DNA of 64,000 nt, taken from VFMC01 sp046331225. Lineage in GTDB: Bacteria; Actinomycetota; Acidimicrobiia; Acidimicrobiales; Ilumatobacteraceae. The notes below the pieces were generated by a model. The model had not been told where the DNA came from. It did no database searches and was given only the letters and a program-made list of their open reading frames with translations. The position numbers were made by a program, and so were the translations under genes. The stretch spans positions 496,001 through 560,000 of the forward strand of contig JAXLRF010000003.1 of assembly GCA_046331225.1 (NCBI GenBank), given 5' to 3'. Positions 24,802 through 34,345 of the stretch are shown piece after piece (position 1 is the stretch's first letter; every line of letters starts with the position of its first letter).

Positions 24802-25288
24802 GGTTTCCGACACTACCGAAGCACCTTCCGTCACCGACCGCGGCCACCGGCCCTTGATCCGAACGGCCCACCCACCCGATGCCGGCGCCGGGGGGGCGGC
24901 GACGTCGCGGGCGTGGACGCGCCCCGATCCGGAACCCGACCAGAGGGAACATCGGCCCCCGGGGCCGCCACATTGAGTGACTTTTCGGAACCGACGCTGA
25001 CCGAACGTCGCGGAACCGGGGCCACCAGGGGTGATGCCGTCGCGGCCCCGCGAACGGGCTGACGCGGTGTCGGCCAGCCCGATCGAGCGGCCTGTCCGCC
25101 ACTCGGTGGACAGGGACCCGTTCTCGCGAATGGGTCGTTCGGCGAATTCCCCTCGACGGCCCTGCCACCTACACTGGTCCGTCTCGGGCGGAACCGGGTT
25201 GTCTGCGACGTCGCGTCGCCGCGCCCGGATCGGTCCGACTCGAGCGCCCGTCACGGACGGGCCGGCAACTCGGCGGAAGGAGGCGGTG
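24802..25288. promoter_or_regulatory. Divergent intergenic region between glycan operon (-) and repeat-protein operon (+)
   Basis: 487 bases without a supported gene. Minus side: TAGTGT at 24815-24810 as a candidate leaderless -10. Plus side: TACACT at 25170-25175 is a good -10, with only a poor -35 (TTCCCC, 25147-25152), giving a ~110-base leader; the ribosome binding site is AAGGAGG (25277-25283). CGGAACCG occurs three times (24986, 25011, 25189) and could be a binding site. Short open frames here lack ribosome binding sites and resemble nothing. Confidence 0.45.
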
Positions 25289-28200
25289 GTGGAAGCGACG
25301 CTGCGCCGCTCGGCGGCCTCCTCCGGCGCGCCCGTGTCACTCGACGTGGTGTGGAAGGCCGTCGCGCTCGTGGCCGGCATCGCCGCCGTCGTCACGGCGA
25401 TCGTCGTCACCCGTCCCGAGTCGACCACCGCGATCCAGGTGCGCCCTGCCGCGGTGTGGCTGTCGGGCGAGGCCCGCGGCCGCGTCGTCCTGGCCGGCGC
25501 CCGCAGCGAGCGCCCCAGCCTGGCCGTGCAGCTCGGGACCGACCCGTCCGCCCCCGCCGACGGGGCCGACCCCGCCGCGGCGGCAGGCGGCGAGTACGAC
25601 CTGGCCGAAGGCGGGGGCGGCGTGTTCGTCCTCGACCGTGCCACCGGCGCGGTGCAGGTGCTCGACGGCCGCGACGGCAGCCAGGTCACCACCGCCACCG
25701 GCCCGATCGCCACCTCCGAGCGGCCACAGGTGGTCGGTGCCGGCATCACCGCCTACCTCGTCGACCCCGCCAACTCGACCGTGCAGCGCATCGACGCCGA
25801 CGGCACCACCGGCGACCTCGTCACCGTCGACCAGGGTTTCACCGACTGGGCGGGTGCCGCCGACGGCCTGCTGTGGCTCGTCAACGACGCCGACGGCTCG
25901 TACCTCACCTTCGACGGCAGCGCACTCGACCGCACCCCCTCGTTCGCCACGCCCGGCACCGACCTGCAGCTCGCCGTCGCCGGGGTCGAGCCCGTCGTCG
26001 TCGATCCCAGCTCGGCTCGCCTGCGCTGGCTGCGATCCAACACCTCCGTCGACCTCGGCACCGCGGAGGCCGTACTGCAGGACACCGACACCGCCGCCGA
26101 CTGCGCCGCCGTGCTCGCCGGCGCGGTCCTCAGCTGCCACACGCCCGACGGCGAGGTGCGCTCGGTCCGCCTTCCCTCGACCCCGGCGGTCGACGGGCTG
26201 CAGCTCGTCGCCAACGGCACCGACGCCGTGCTCACCCGCGCCGGCAGCGCCCGGGTCGACGTCGTCGACTGGACCGACGGCTCGGTGCAGACCCTCGACC
26301 GGCGTGAGCCGTCGCCGCGGCGCACGGTCGGCTCCACGGTCACCGGCACCGTCCTCGTCGACGACCCCGGATCGCAGTTCGCGTTCAGCGTCGACCGCGG
26401 CACCTACGTCGAACTCGACAAGTTCTCGAAGCGCACGATCATCATCGGCCAGGACGCCACCGGCGACCAGGGCATCGGCCAGATCGACGAGGACGCCGAC
26501 GTCGCCGGCGTGTTCACCGAGGACGGCGACCAGACCGTCGAACCCGACGACAACGGCGTGAACGACGCACCCGACGCGAACGACGACAAGGCCGTCACGC
26601 GTGTCGGCCGCTCGATCACGATCGACCCGCTCGCCAACGACACCGATCCCGAGGACGACCCGCTGTCGATCTCGCAGCTGCTCGACCAGGTCCCGCCGGC
26701 CGACGGCACCGCCCAGGTGCTCAACGGCACCCGCATCGCCTACACGCCGCCCACCGAGTCGGCCGACCGCGAGATCTCGTTCCGCTACGAGGTGGCCGAC
26801 CCGGGCGGCCTCACCTCGACCGCCACGGTCACGATCGAGATCATCGGTTCGGGTCGCAACAGCGCCCCCGAGATGAACGACGACCAGGCCGAGACCCAGC
26901 TCGGCCAGTCGGTCGACGTGCCGGTGCTCGACAACGACGTCGACGCCGAGGGCGACCCGCTCTCGATCGTCAAGGTCGGCGAGGCCGAGCACGGGACCAC
27001 GGCGATCGGCGCCGACGGCACGGTGCGCTACGAACCCGAGCCCAAGTTCGTCGGCCGTGACACCTTCACCTACGAGGTCTCCGACGGCTTCGGTGCCGGC
27101 GGCACGGCGAAGGTCACCGTCGACGTCGTCGAAGCCACCACCACCGACCGTCCTCCCGTCGCCCGCGACGACCGCGCGTTCACCACCGCCGGGCAGCGGG
27201 TGCGCATCGAGGCGCTCGCCAACGACGACGACCCCGACGGCGACAACATCACGATCCAGTCGGCCGGCACGCTCGAGAACGTCGACATCTCCACCGTCGG
27301 CAACGGCGCGATCGACGTGGTGCCGAGCATCGACGTCGCCGGACTCATCACCTTCCAGTACACGATCGCCGACGACGGCGGGCTCACCGACACCGCCCGC
27401 GTGTCGGTGTGGGTCGAGGCCATCGCGACGACCGCGAAGGCACCGATCGTCGTCGACGACACGGCCACCACCGCCTCGGTCGCGATCCCCATCGACGTGG
27501 TCGCCAACGACCTCGATCCCAACGGCGGCGAGCTCACCATCGACGGCTTCACCCAGCCGTCCGACGGTGGCACCGTGGTGCAGCTCAGCCCCACCGTGCT
27601 GCAGTACACGCCGGTCAAGGTGCTGCAGGGATCGGCCAACGTCACCTTCGCCTACACGGTGCGCAACGCCGCCAACCTGACGGCCACGGCCAACGTGGTG
27701 GTGTCGGTCACCCCGCCGACCGGCTCAGGTCCGGTGGCCAAGAACGACGCCAAGCAGGCCTACCCCGGCGACGTCGTCGTCGTGGCGCCGCTGGCCAACG
27801 ACAGCCACCCCGACGGCCTGCCGATCGACTTCGCCGCACCGCCCACCAGCGGCACCGGCCGCGTGGTCGTGAACGCCGACAAGACGATCTCGTTCACGCC
27901 GCCCGACGCCGACCCGGACACCTACACGATCAACTACACGATCCAGGACCCGAACCTGCGCAAGTCGAGCGCCACCATCACCATCACGGTGGTGCCGCGG
28001 CCCGACACGAACCGGCCACCGATCGCCACCAACGACGTGGTGCAGACCGGCTTCAACTCACCGATCACCATCGACGTCCTCGCCAACGACGAGGACCCCG
28101 ACGGCGACGCGATGCGGCTCGACAGCTTCACCCAGCCCAACTCGGGCAGCACCGCCCGCCAGGGCAACAAGGTGAGCTACACCCCGAGCGCCACCACCAC

Positions 28201-30061
28201 CGGCGTGGTCACCTTCTCGTACGTGGTGTCCGACGAGGGTGGCAAGACCGCCACCGGCACCGTCACCGTGCTCGTCGCCGAGCGCCCGAAGGTGGCGCCG
28301 ATCGCCAACGACGACTTCTCGACGCTGATCGTCGGCACCACCGCCACGGTGAACCCGCTGGCCAACGACGTCGACCCCGACGGCACCGGCGGCGGGCTCT
28401 CGATCACCGGGCTCAGCGCCCCGTCGGGCAACGGCGTCACCGCCAGCCTGTCGGGCAACCAGGTGCGCCTCGCCGGCGTGTCGGTCGGTCAGTACACGAT
28501 GCGGTACACGATCACCGACCCCGACGGCGTCACCGCCAACGGCACGATCACGGTGAGCGTGCAGCCGGTGCCCAACAACCCGCCGATCGCGCTCAACGAC
28601 GTGGGCAGCACCATGCAGGTGCCGTACGCCATCGACGTGCTGTCGAACGACAACGACCCCGACGGGGGCGCGATCACGCTCGTCGGCGTCACCCAGCCGT
28701 CGCCGAGCGGCGCCGGTTCGACCGCCGTGTCGGGCAGCCGCGTGGTGTTCACCCCGTCGAGCTCGTTCACCGGCCAGGCCACGTTCGGCTACACGATCCG
28801 CGACACCAACGGCGCCACCGACACCGCGACGGTCACGGTCAACGTGTCGGCGTGCCCTGCGCTGCCGACGATGCCGACGATCACGCAGAACACCAGGTTC
28901 AACACGCCGATCCCGATCACGCTGTTCGGTGGCGGCGTGCCGGCCGGCAACACCATCACCGTCGGCACCCCCAACGCCGGCACGGCCAGCCTGCAGGGCG
29001 GTGGCGCCTCGGTGCTCTACACCCCACCGCCCACCTACAACGGCCAGGCCACGTTCAGCTACACGGCGCGCAACACCTGCGATCGCTCGGTGTCGGGCAG
29101 TGTGATCGTCACCGTCAACCGGGCGCCCTCCGCGGTCACCGACACGCTGGCCACGCCCCGCAACAACCAGATCGCGAGCGCCTCGGTGCTCGGCAACGAC
29201 ACCGATCCCGACGGCGACGCCCTCGTCGTCGACGCCGTCCGCAACGCCACCGGCGGCACCGTGTCGCTGTCGGGCCAGAACATCGTCTTCACGCCCGCCA
29301 ACAACTTCACGGGTGTGGCCACCTTCGAGTACCGGGTGCGCGACATCGGCGGGCTCACCAGCCCCTACGTGACGGTGCGGGTCAACGTCGCCAACCAGGC
29401 GCCGGTGGCCAACCCCGACACCGCCGCCGGTTTCACGGCCGCAGCCGTCACGCTCAACCCGCTCTCGAACGACACCGACCCCGGCGACACCCTGGTCGTC
29501 ACCGCCGCGTCGCTCACCGCGGCGTCGGCGGGCACCGGCACCGTCACGTTCACGGCCAACAGCGTCACGTTCACGCCGGCCACCACCTTCACGATCCCCG
29601 ACGGCTCGTCGAGCCGCTCGGTCACGATCACCTACACCGTGGCCGACGGCACGGGCGCCGACGCGCTCACCGACACCGCCACGATCACGGTCACGATCAA
29701 CAACCGGAACCCCACCACGGGTCCCGACACCGGGGCGATCGACGTGTTCGTCACCAAGACCACCACGGTCGACGTCCTCGCCAACGACAACGACGCCGAG
29801 ACGCCCAACAGCGGTCTCACCGTCACGATCGTCTCGGTCTCCGCCGCCGGAGCATCCGCCACCGTGAGCGGTGGACAGGTGACGTACAGCCACGGAACGA
29901 GTACCGTGACCGGACCCGTCATCGTCACGTACCAGGTACGCGACGCGAACAACGGGACGGCTCAGGGCACGCTCACGGTCAACGTCACCGACTCCACCCC
30001 GCCGCCGCCCACGACCACCACGACGACCACGACCACGACGACTCCCCCGGCAGGACCATGA
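25289..30061 (+). CDS. Giant membrane-anchored protein with ~12 cadherin/Ig-like repeats
   Basis: 1590 residues from GTG 25289, chosen for AAGGAGG five bases upstream; the in-frame stretch further upstream has no such site. A single N-terminal helix (about residues 21-40, VWKAVALVAGIAAVVTAIVV) is followed by a ~390-residue extracellular domain with propeller-like strands. Twelve repeats of ~90 residues follow from about residue 428, each opening with a PPxAxxD-like turn and containing a VLANDxDPDGD calcium-binding-type loop. Repeat 9 is degenerate. The protein ends in a Pro/Thr tail with no sortase motif, so anchoring is by the N terminus. Such cadherin-like (Pfam Cadherin_5/Big_9 type) proteins act as adhesins or scaffolds. 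Its stop overlaps the MoxR start (ATGA), making it the first gene of a four-gene operon. Confidence 0.85.
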   Translation: MEATLRRSAASSGAPVSLDVVWKAVALVAGIAAVVTAIVVTRPESTTAIQVRPAAVWLSGEARGRVVLAGARSERPSLAVQLGTDPSAPADGADPAAAAGGEYDLAEGGGGVFVLDRATGAVQVLDGRDGSQVTTATGPIATSERPQVVGAGITAYLVDPANSTVQRIDADGTTGDLVTVDQGFTDWAGAADGLLWLVNDADGSYLTFDGSALDRTPSFATPGTDLQLAVAGVEPVVVDPSSARLRWLRSNTSVDLGTAEAVLQDTDTAADCAAVLAGAVLSCHTPDGEVRSVRLPSTPAVDGLQLVANGTDAVLTRAGSARVDVVDWTDGSVQTLDRREPSPRRTVGSTVTGTVLVDDPGSQFAFSVDRGTYVELDKFSKRTIIIGQDATGDQGIGQIDEDADVAGVFTEDGDQTVEPDDNGVNDAPDANDDKAVTRVGRSITIDPLANDTDPEDDPLSISQLLDQVPPADGTAQVLNGTRIAYTPPTESADREISFRYEVADPGGLTSTATVTIEIIGSGRNSAPEMNDDQAETQLGQSVDVPVLDNDVDAEGDPLSIVKVGEAEHGTTAIGADGTVRYEPEPKFVGRDTFTYEVSDGFGAGGTAKVTVDVVEATTTDRPPVARDDRAFTTAGQRVRIEALANDDDPDGDNITIQSAGTLENVDISTVGNGAIDVVPSIDVAGLITFQYTIADDGGLTDTARVSVWVEAIATTAKAPIVVDDTATTASVAIPIDVVANDLDPNGGELTIDGFTQPSDGGTVVQLSPTVLQYTPVKVLQGSANVTFAYTVRNAANLTATANVVVSVTPPTGSGPVAKNDAKQAYPGDVVVVAPLANDSHPDGLPIDFAAPPTSGTGRVVVNADKTISFTPPDADPDTYTINYTIQDPNLRKSSATITITVVPRPDTNRPPIATNDVVQTGFNSPITIDVLANDEDPDGDAMRLDSFTQPNSGSTARQGNKVSYTPSATTTGVVTFSYVVSDEGGKTATGTVTVLVAERPKVAPIANDDFSTLIVGTTATVNPLANDVDPDGTGGGLSITGLSAPSGNGVTASLSGNQVRLAGVSVGQYTMRYTITDPDGVTANGTITVSVQPVPNNPPIALNDVGSTMQVPYAIDVLSNDNDPDGGAITLVGVTQPSPSGAGSTAVSGSRVVFTPSSSFTGQATFGYTIRDTNGATDTATVTVNVSACPALPTMPTITQNTRFNTPIPITLFGGGVPAGNTITVGTPNAGTASLQGGGASVLYTPPPTYNGQATFSYTARNTCDRSVSGSVIVTVNRAPSAVTDTLATPRNNQIASASVLGNDTDPDGDALVVDAVRNATGGTVSLSGQNIVFTPANNFTGVATFEYRVRDIGGLTSPYVTVRVNVANQAPVANPDTAAGFTAAAVTLNPLSNDTDPGDTLVVTAASLTAASAGTGTVTFTANSVTFTPATTFTIPDGSSSRSVTITYTVADGTGADALTDTATITVTINNRNPTTGPDTGAIDVFVTKTTTVDVLANDNDAETPNSGLTVTIVSVSAAGASATVSGGQVTYSHGTSTVTGPVIVTYQVRDANNGTAQGTLTVNVTDSTPPPPTTTTTTTTTTTPPAGP
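30008..30051 (+). repeat. ACN trinucleotide repeat encoding a poly-Thr tail
   Basis: A run of ACC/ACG/ACT triplets encodes about eleven consecutive Thr residues at the end of the repeat protein. Such tracts can change length by slippage; here that would only lengthen or shorten the tail, in multiples of three, just before the moxR start. Confidence 0.7.
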
Positions 30062-31053
30062 CCGACAAGTTCACCTCCGCGCCCCACCTCACCCGTGAGC
30101 AGGGCACCGCCGCCGTCAAGCTGCTCGAGTCGTCCGTCGGCTCGGTCATCCGCGGCAAGCTCCCGCAGGTCCGGTTGGCGATCTCGTGTCTGCTCGCCGA
30201 AGGGCACCTCCTCATCGAGGACAAGCCCGGCACCGGCAAGACCTCGCTCGCGAAGGCGATGGCGGCCTCGATCGGTGGCACCGTGCGCCGCGTGCAGTTC
30301 ACGCCCGACCTGCTGCCCTCCGACATCACCGGCGTGTCGGTGTTCAACCCGGTGCGCGGCGAGTTCAGCTTCCGTGAGGGGCCGGCGTTCACCAACATCC
30401 TCATCGCCGACGAGATCAACCGTGCCTCCCCGAAGACCCAGGCCGCACTGCTCGAGGTGATGGAAGAGCGCCAGGTCACCTACGACGGCGTGTCGCGCCC
30501 CGTGCCCTCGCCGTTCATGGTGGTGGCCACCCAGAACCCGCTCGACTTCCAGGGCACCTATCCACTGCCCGAGGTGCAGCTCGACCGCTTTGCGATGAAG
30601 ATCTCGCTCGGCTACGCCGACCGCGACGCCGAGATGGAGGTGATGACCCGCCCGCCGGGCGCGCAGCTCATCGAACACCTCCCGCCGGCGTTCGACCCCC
30701 ACCAGTTCCGGCTCGTCATCGAGTGTGCCCGCGAGGTGAGCGTCGGCCAGGCGTTGCGCGGCTACGTCGCCGACCTGGTCGACGCCACCCGCTCGCATCG
30801 CGACCTGCGCCTCGGCGTCAGCACCCGTGGCACCCTGGTGCTGCTCGCCGTCGGACGGGCCTTCGCCCTCGCCAACGGCCGTGCCTACGTCACCCCCGAC
30901 GACATCAAGGCGCTCGCCGTGCCCGTGCTCGCCCACCGCGTCGCGCTCACCCCCGAGGCCGAGATCGACGGCCTCACCGAGGCCGCGGTGATGCAGAGCA
31001 TCCTCGACCAGGTGCCGGTCCCCCGGCAGCCCGCGACGCTGTCGGACCCGTGA
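30058..31053 (+). CDS. MoxR-family AAA+ ATPase
   Basis: 331 residues. Walker A is EDKPGTGKTS with Lys61; Walker B is ILIADEINRA, followed by sensor 1 in VVATQNPLDFQGTYPLPE and an arginine-finger region in LDRFAMKI. MoxR ATPases are chaperones that assemble or activate partner complexes, usually with a VWA- or DUF58-domain protein encoded next to them. That holds here: the DUF58 gene follows with a four-base overlap. ATG overlaps the stop of the giant repeat protein, suggesting that all are made together. Confidence 0.93.
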   Translation: MTDKFTSAPHLTREQGTAAVKLLESSVGSVIRGKLPQVRLAISCLLAEGHLLIEDKPGTGKTSLAKAMAASIGGTVRRVQFTPDLLPSDITGVSVFNPVRGEFSFREGPAFTNILIADEINRASPKTQAALLEVMEERQVTYDGVSRPVPSPFMVVATQNPLDFQGTYPLPEVQLDRFAMKISLGYADRDAEMEVMTRPPGAQLIEHLPPAFDPHQFRLVIECAREVSVGQALRGYVADLVDATRSHRDLRLGVSTRGTLVLLAVGRAFALANGRAYVTPDDIKALAVPVLAHRVALTPEAEIDGLTEAAVMQSILDQVPVPRQPATLSDP

Positions 31054-32207
31054 GCCGGTCGGTCTCCCGGCTCAACCGCAACGGAACGGCGGTCCTCGTG
31101 GCCGCCGTTCTGCTCGCCGCGCTCGGCATCGTCACCGGCTACCGCGAGTTCGTCGTGCTCGCGATCGTGGCCGCGCTGGTGCTCGCCGTCGCCGTGCTGG
31201 TGCCCCGGGTGACCTCGCCGATCGAGTTCCGCCGCATCGACACCCCGAAGTTCGTGCCCCGCGGCGCGATGCTCACCATCCGCCTCGAAGCCGAGTCCGA
31301 CCGTCCCGCGCCACCCACCCGCGTGATCGACCAGCTGTCGGGTGCGGCGGTGCCGATCGACATGCCCGAGATCGACCCGACGCTGACCACCGTCGTCACC
31401 TACCGGTTGCAGGCGCTGCGCCGTGGCGTGCACCTCGTCGGCCCGCTGCTCGAGGAGCGCACCGACCCGTTCGGTCTGGCCGTGCGCACCGTCGAGCACG
31501 ACGTCGTCGACGAGATCCTCGTCCACCCCACCATCCACCCGCTGCGCCTGCCCGAGAGCGGCAACCGCCAACGCCAGACCCGGGCCACCGTGATGCGGTT
31601 CTCGGAGGACCCGCTCGCCGACTTCCGGTCGCTGCGCGAGTACGTGGTGGGCGACGACTCGCGGCTGGTGCACTGGGCCAGCACCGCGAAGACCGGCACG
31701 CTGATGGTGCGCGACCACTTCGAACTGCGCCGCACCACCCGCTGCGTGATCCTCGACACCGTCGACCGGGCGATGACCGACCTGCTGTTCGAGGACGCCG
31801 TCGAGATCGCCGCGAGCCTCACCTGCGAGTCGCTCGAGCGCAACATCCCCGTGGTGGCGAAGACCCGCGACCCGCACGCGCCCGGCCGCGCCCGGCACCT
31901 GAAGGAGCGCCAGGAGGCGCTCGAGCTGTTCACCCGGGTGCAGCGCACCACCCTCGACGACACCCTGTCGGTCGGTCAGCTCAAGCTCACCACCGATCCG
32001 GGCGACCAGATCTTCGTCGTGGCCGGCGCCGCCTCGCCGCTCATCGCCCAGATGGCCGGCACGCCGGCGTTCACCCAACGGGTGCACGTGATCCGGCTGC
32101 ACGACCGCTCGGTCCCGCTGACCCAACTCACCGTCCGCCACACCGATGTCGTCAGCGCGGAGCAGTTCGCGCGCCGCTGGAACGGAGGGCAGGTGAGCCT
32201 CGGGTGA
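31050..32207 (+). CDS. DUF58 domain protein
   Basis: 385 residues. Two N-terminal membrane helices (AVLVAAVLLAALGIVTGY and VVLAIVAALVLAVAVLVP) are followed by a beta-rich region and the DUF58 signature DFRSLREYVVGDDSRLVHWA with STAKTGTLMVRDHF. This family is the standard genetic partner of MoxR ATPases; its C-terminal part resembles a von Willebrand A fold. Biochemical function unknown. GTG at 31050 overlaps the moxR stop; its own stop overlaps the next start (GTGA). Confidence 0.9.
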   Translation: MSRSVSRLNRNGTAVLVAAVLLAALGIVTGYREFVVLAIVAALVLAVAVLVPRVTSPIEFRRIDTPKFVPRGAMLTIRLEAESDRPAPPTRVIDQLSGAAVPIDMPEIDPTLTTVVTYRLQALRRGVHLVGPLLEERTDPFGLAVRTVEHDVVDEILVHPTIHPLRLPESGNRQRQTRATVMRFSEDPLADFRSLREYVVGDDSRLVHWASTAKTGTLMVRDHFELRRTTRCVILDTVDRAMTDLLFEDAVEIAASLTCESLERNIPVVAKTRDPHAPGRARHLKERQEALELFTRVQRTTLDDTLSVGQLKLTTDPGDQIFVVAGAASPLIAQMAGTPAFTQRVHVIRLHDRSVPLTQLTVRHTDVVSAEQFARRWNGGQVSLG

Positions 32208-34345
32208 ACCGGATGGACGCACCGATCGAACGACCACGCCGACCGTGGCGCCAACAGCTGCTCGTGGCCGGCGCGGCGATCGCGACGGTGGGCGTGGTGA
32301 CGCAGCAGACCACGCGCATCTTCGCCGACGACTACCGCGTGGTGGTCGTGGTCGCCGCCGCCGCGTTGGCCGGCGCCCTGGTCGCCGTGACCACGCGGCT
32401 GCCGTGGCCCGTGCGCGCACTGGTCGGCCTGGTGGCCGTGCTCGGTGCCGGCGCCGCCGGCGTCGCGGCGCACGACGGCACGCTGCCCGACGGCCTGCTC
32501 GACGCCGTCACGTCCGGCATCAACGACGTCGTCGCCGCGGTGTGGCCGTCGCCGGCGCTCGCAGCGTCGGTGGGCGCGATCGCGCTGGCCGCCGCCATCG
32601 CCGCGGTCGCGGCGGTGGTGCTGGCGCAGCGTGGGCTCGCCGCCGCCGCGTTGCTGCCGTCGCTCGCCCTGATCGGTCTGGTCGCGCTGTTGTCGGCGCC
32701 GGCCGGCGCCCCGCCGATGTGGAGCATGTCGGCCTACGCCGTCGCCGCGCTCCTGGTGTTCCGCTGGCAGCACCCGGGCGGCCGGTCGAACGTCGGCCGG
32801 GTGTGGGCAGGCATCGTCGTCGTCCTCGCGGCAGTCGTGCCGTTGGCGCTCGGCGGCATCGCCTCGTCCGAGCGGTACGACCCCCGCGACGAGATCGAGC
32901 GGCCGTCGTCGGCGCAGGCTGCACTGAGCCCGCTCGCCCGCGTGGACGAGTGGCGGTCGCGAACGCCGGAAGAGGTCATGTTCCGCACCGACCTGGCCAC
33001 GCCCACCCGGTGGCGTCTCGTCGGCCTCCCGCGTTACGACGGCCTGGCCTGGTTGCCGGCCGACGACTACCGCCGTGCGGGCAGCGCCGTGGGCGAGCCG
33101 ATCACCGCGACGCCACCCACCGGTGCGCACGTGGTGGTCGAGTCGCTCGACACGCTGTGGCTGCCGGCCGTGGGGAACCCGCTCGAGGTGTCGGCCGACG
33201 TGCAGGTCGACGGCGGCCGCAGCGGTCTGCTGCCCGACGCCGAGCCGGTGCGCGGCACCGAGTACGACCTCGACTTCGAGGACATCACCGCCCTGCCCGC
33301 GCAGCTCGCCGCGGTGCCGGCCGGTCCCAGCTCGGCCGCCGGAGTGTTCGTCGGCGTCGACGAGCTGCCCTCGGGCATCACCGAGCTGGCGGCGGCGATC
33401 ACCGCGGGCACCACCGACGACTACCAGCGCGCGCAGGCGATCGCGACCTACCTGCGCGAGAAGTACTCGCTCGACCGCGAGAGCCCGGTCGGCCACTCGC
33501 TCGCGATCCTCGACCTGTTCCTCGAGCGCACGCGTCGCGGGCGAGACGAGCAGTTCGTCGCCTCGTTCGGTGTGCTCGCCGCGGCCGTCGGCCTCCCGGT
33601 GCGCATCGCCGTCGGGTTCGACACCATCCCCACCACCGACGGTGGCACCGAGGCGCTGTCGTCGGCTGCGGTGGCGTGGCCCGAGGTCGAGTTCGAGGGC
33701 TTCGGCTGGGTGGCGTTCGACCCGGTGCCCGAGGAGGAGGCCGACGCGCCGCCGGCCGAGGGCGAAGGGGCCGTGGCACCCGTCGACGACAACGCCACGC
33801 CGCCGCCCGCCACCACGGCGCCGCCCACGCCCGACTCGACGGTGCCGCAGGACGAGACGCCCACGCAGAACGACGTCGTCGTCGACGAGGGGCTGTCGAC
33901 CGGCACCGTGCGTGCCATCGCCGGGGGTGCGGCGCTGATCGCGCTGCTGCTCGGCTACGTGCTGTCGGTGCTGGTGCTCAAGCGTCGCCGACGGGTGCGC
34001 CGCCGACGCCAGGCTGCCGCCACACGACGAGCTCGCGGCGCGTTCAGCACCGGGGTCGACGCGTTGATCGATGCGGGCGCCCGGGCGCGCACCTCGGCCA
34101 CCGACCGCGAACTGGTGGCCGCCGGCAGCCGATCCGTCGGCGACGCCGCCGTGCTGCTGCAACCGGTCGCCGACGCCGCGACCGCCGCCGTGTTCGACCC
34201 CGACGCCCCGAGCACCCTCGACGCCGATGCGGCATGGGGCGCGCTCGAGCAGTTCGAGGATCACATGCAGGCCGAGCTCGGCCGGGTGCGCTGGTGGCGG
34301 ACTCGGCTGAGCGTCAGGTCGTTGCGTCGCGGGATCCGCGACTGA
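32204..34345 (+). CDS. TgpA-like transglutaminase-fold membrane protein, catalytic Cys and His missing
   Basis: 713 residues. About six N-terminal membrane helices are followed by an extracellular transglutaminase-core-like domain, a Pro/Thr linker, a C-terminal helix (IAGGAALIALLLGYVLSVLVL) and a basic cytoplasmic tail, the TgpA layout. In active relatives the motifs read GxCEQF, HAWPEV and a later Asp. Here they read GRDEQF (Asp448 for Cys), VAWPEV (Val490 for His) and WVAFDP (Asp506 kept), with the usual spacing. The enzyme is therefore probably inactive and structural. It ends the MoxR operon and overlaps the convergent Wzy gene by 32 bases. Confidence 0.88.
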   Translation: MNRMDAPIERPRRPWRQQLLVAGAAIATVGVVTQQTTRIFADDYRVVVVVAAAALAGALVAVTTRLPWPVRALVGLVAVLGAGAAGVAAHDGTLPDGLLDAVTSGINDVVAAVWPSPALAASVGAIALAAAIAAVAAVVLAQRGLAAAALLPSLALIGLVALLSAPAGAPPMWSMSAYAVAALLVFRWQHPGGRSNVGRVWAGIVVVLAAVVPLALGGIASSERYDPRDEIERPSSAQAALSPLARVDEWRSRTPEEVMFRTDLATPTRWRLVGLPRYDGLAWLPADDYRRAGSAVGEPITATPPTGAHVVVESLDTLWLPAVGNPLEVSADVQVDGGRSGLLPDAEPVRGTEYDLDFEDITALPAQLAAVPAGPSSAAGVFVGVDELPSGITELAAAITAGTTDDYQRAQAIATYLREKYSLDRESPVGHSLAILDLFLERTRRGRDEQFVASFGVLAAAVGLPVRIAVGFDTIPTTDGGTEALSSAAVAWPEVEFEGFGWVAFDPVPEEEADAPPAEGEGAVAPVDDNATPPPATTAPPTPDSTVPQDETPTQNDVVVDEGLSTGTVRAIAGGAALIALLLGYVLSVLVLKRRRRVRRRRQAAATRRARGAFSTGVDALIDAGARARTSATDRELVAAGSRSVGDAAVLLQPVADAATAAVFDPDAPSTLDADAAWGALEQFEDHMQAELGRVRWWRTRLSVRSLRRGIRD

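Noticed and set aside
25337..29893. Minus-strand frames of 551 and 611 codons inside the giant repeat-protein gene
   Set aside because: Mirror images of the repeat codons; no ribosome binding site and no recognisable motif.
26572..30000. Periodic DNA pattern considered as a CRISPR or DNA repeat array
   Set aside because: The period is ~270 bases and follows protein repeats with diverged codons; no conserved short repeats with unique spacers.
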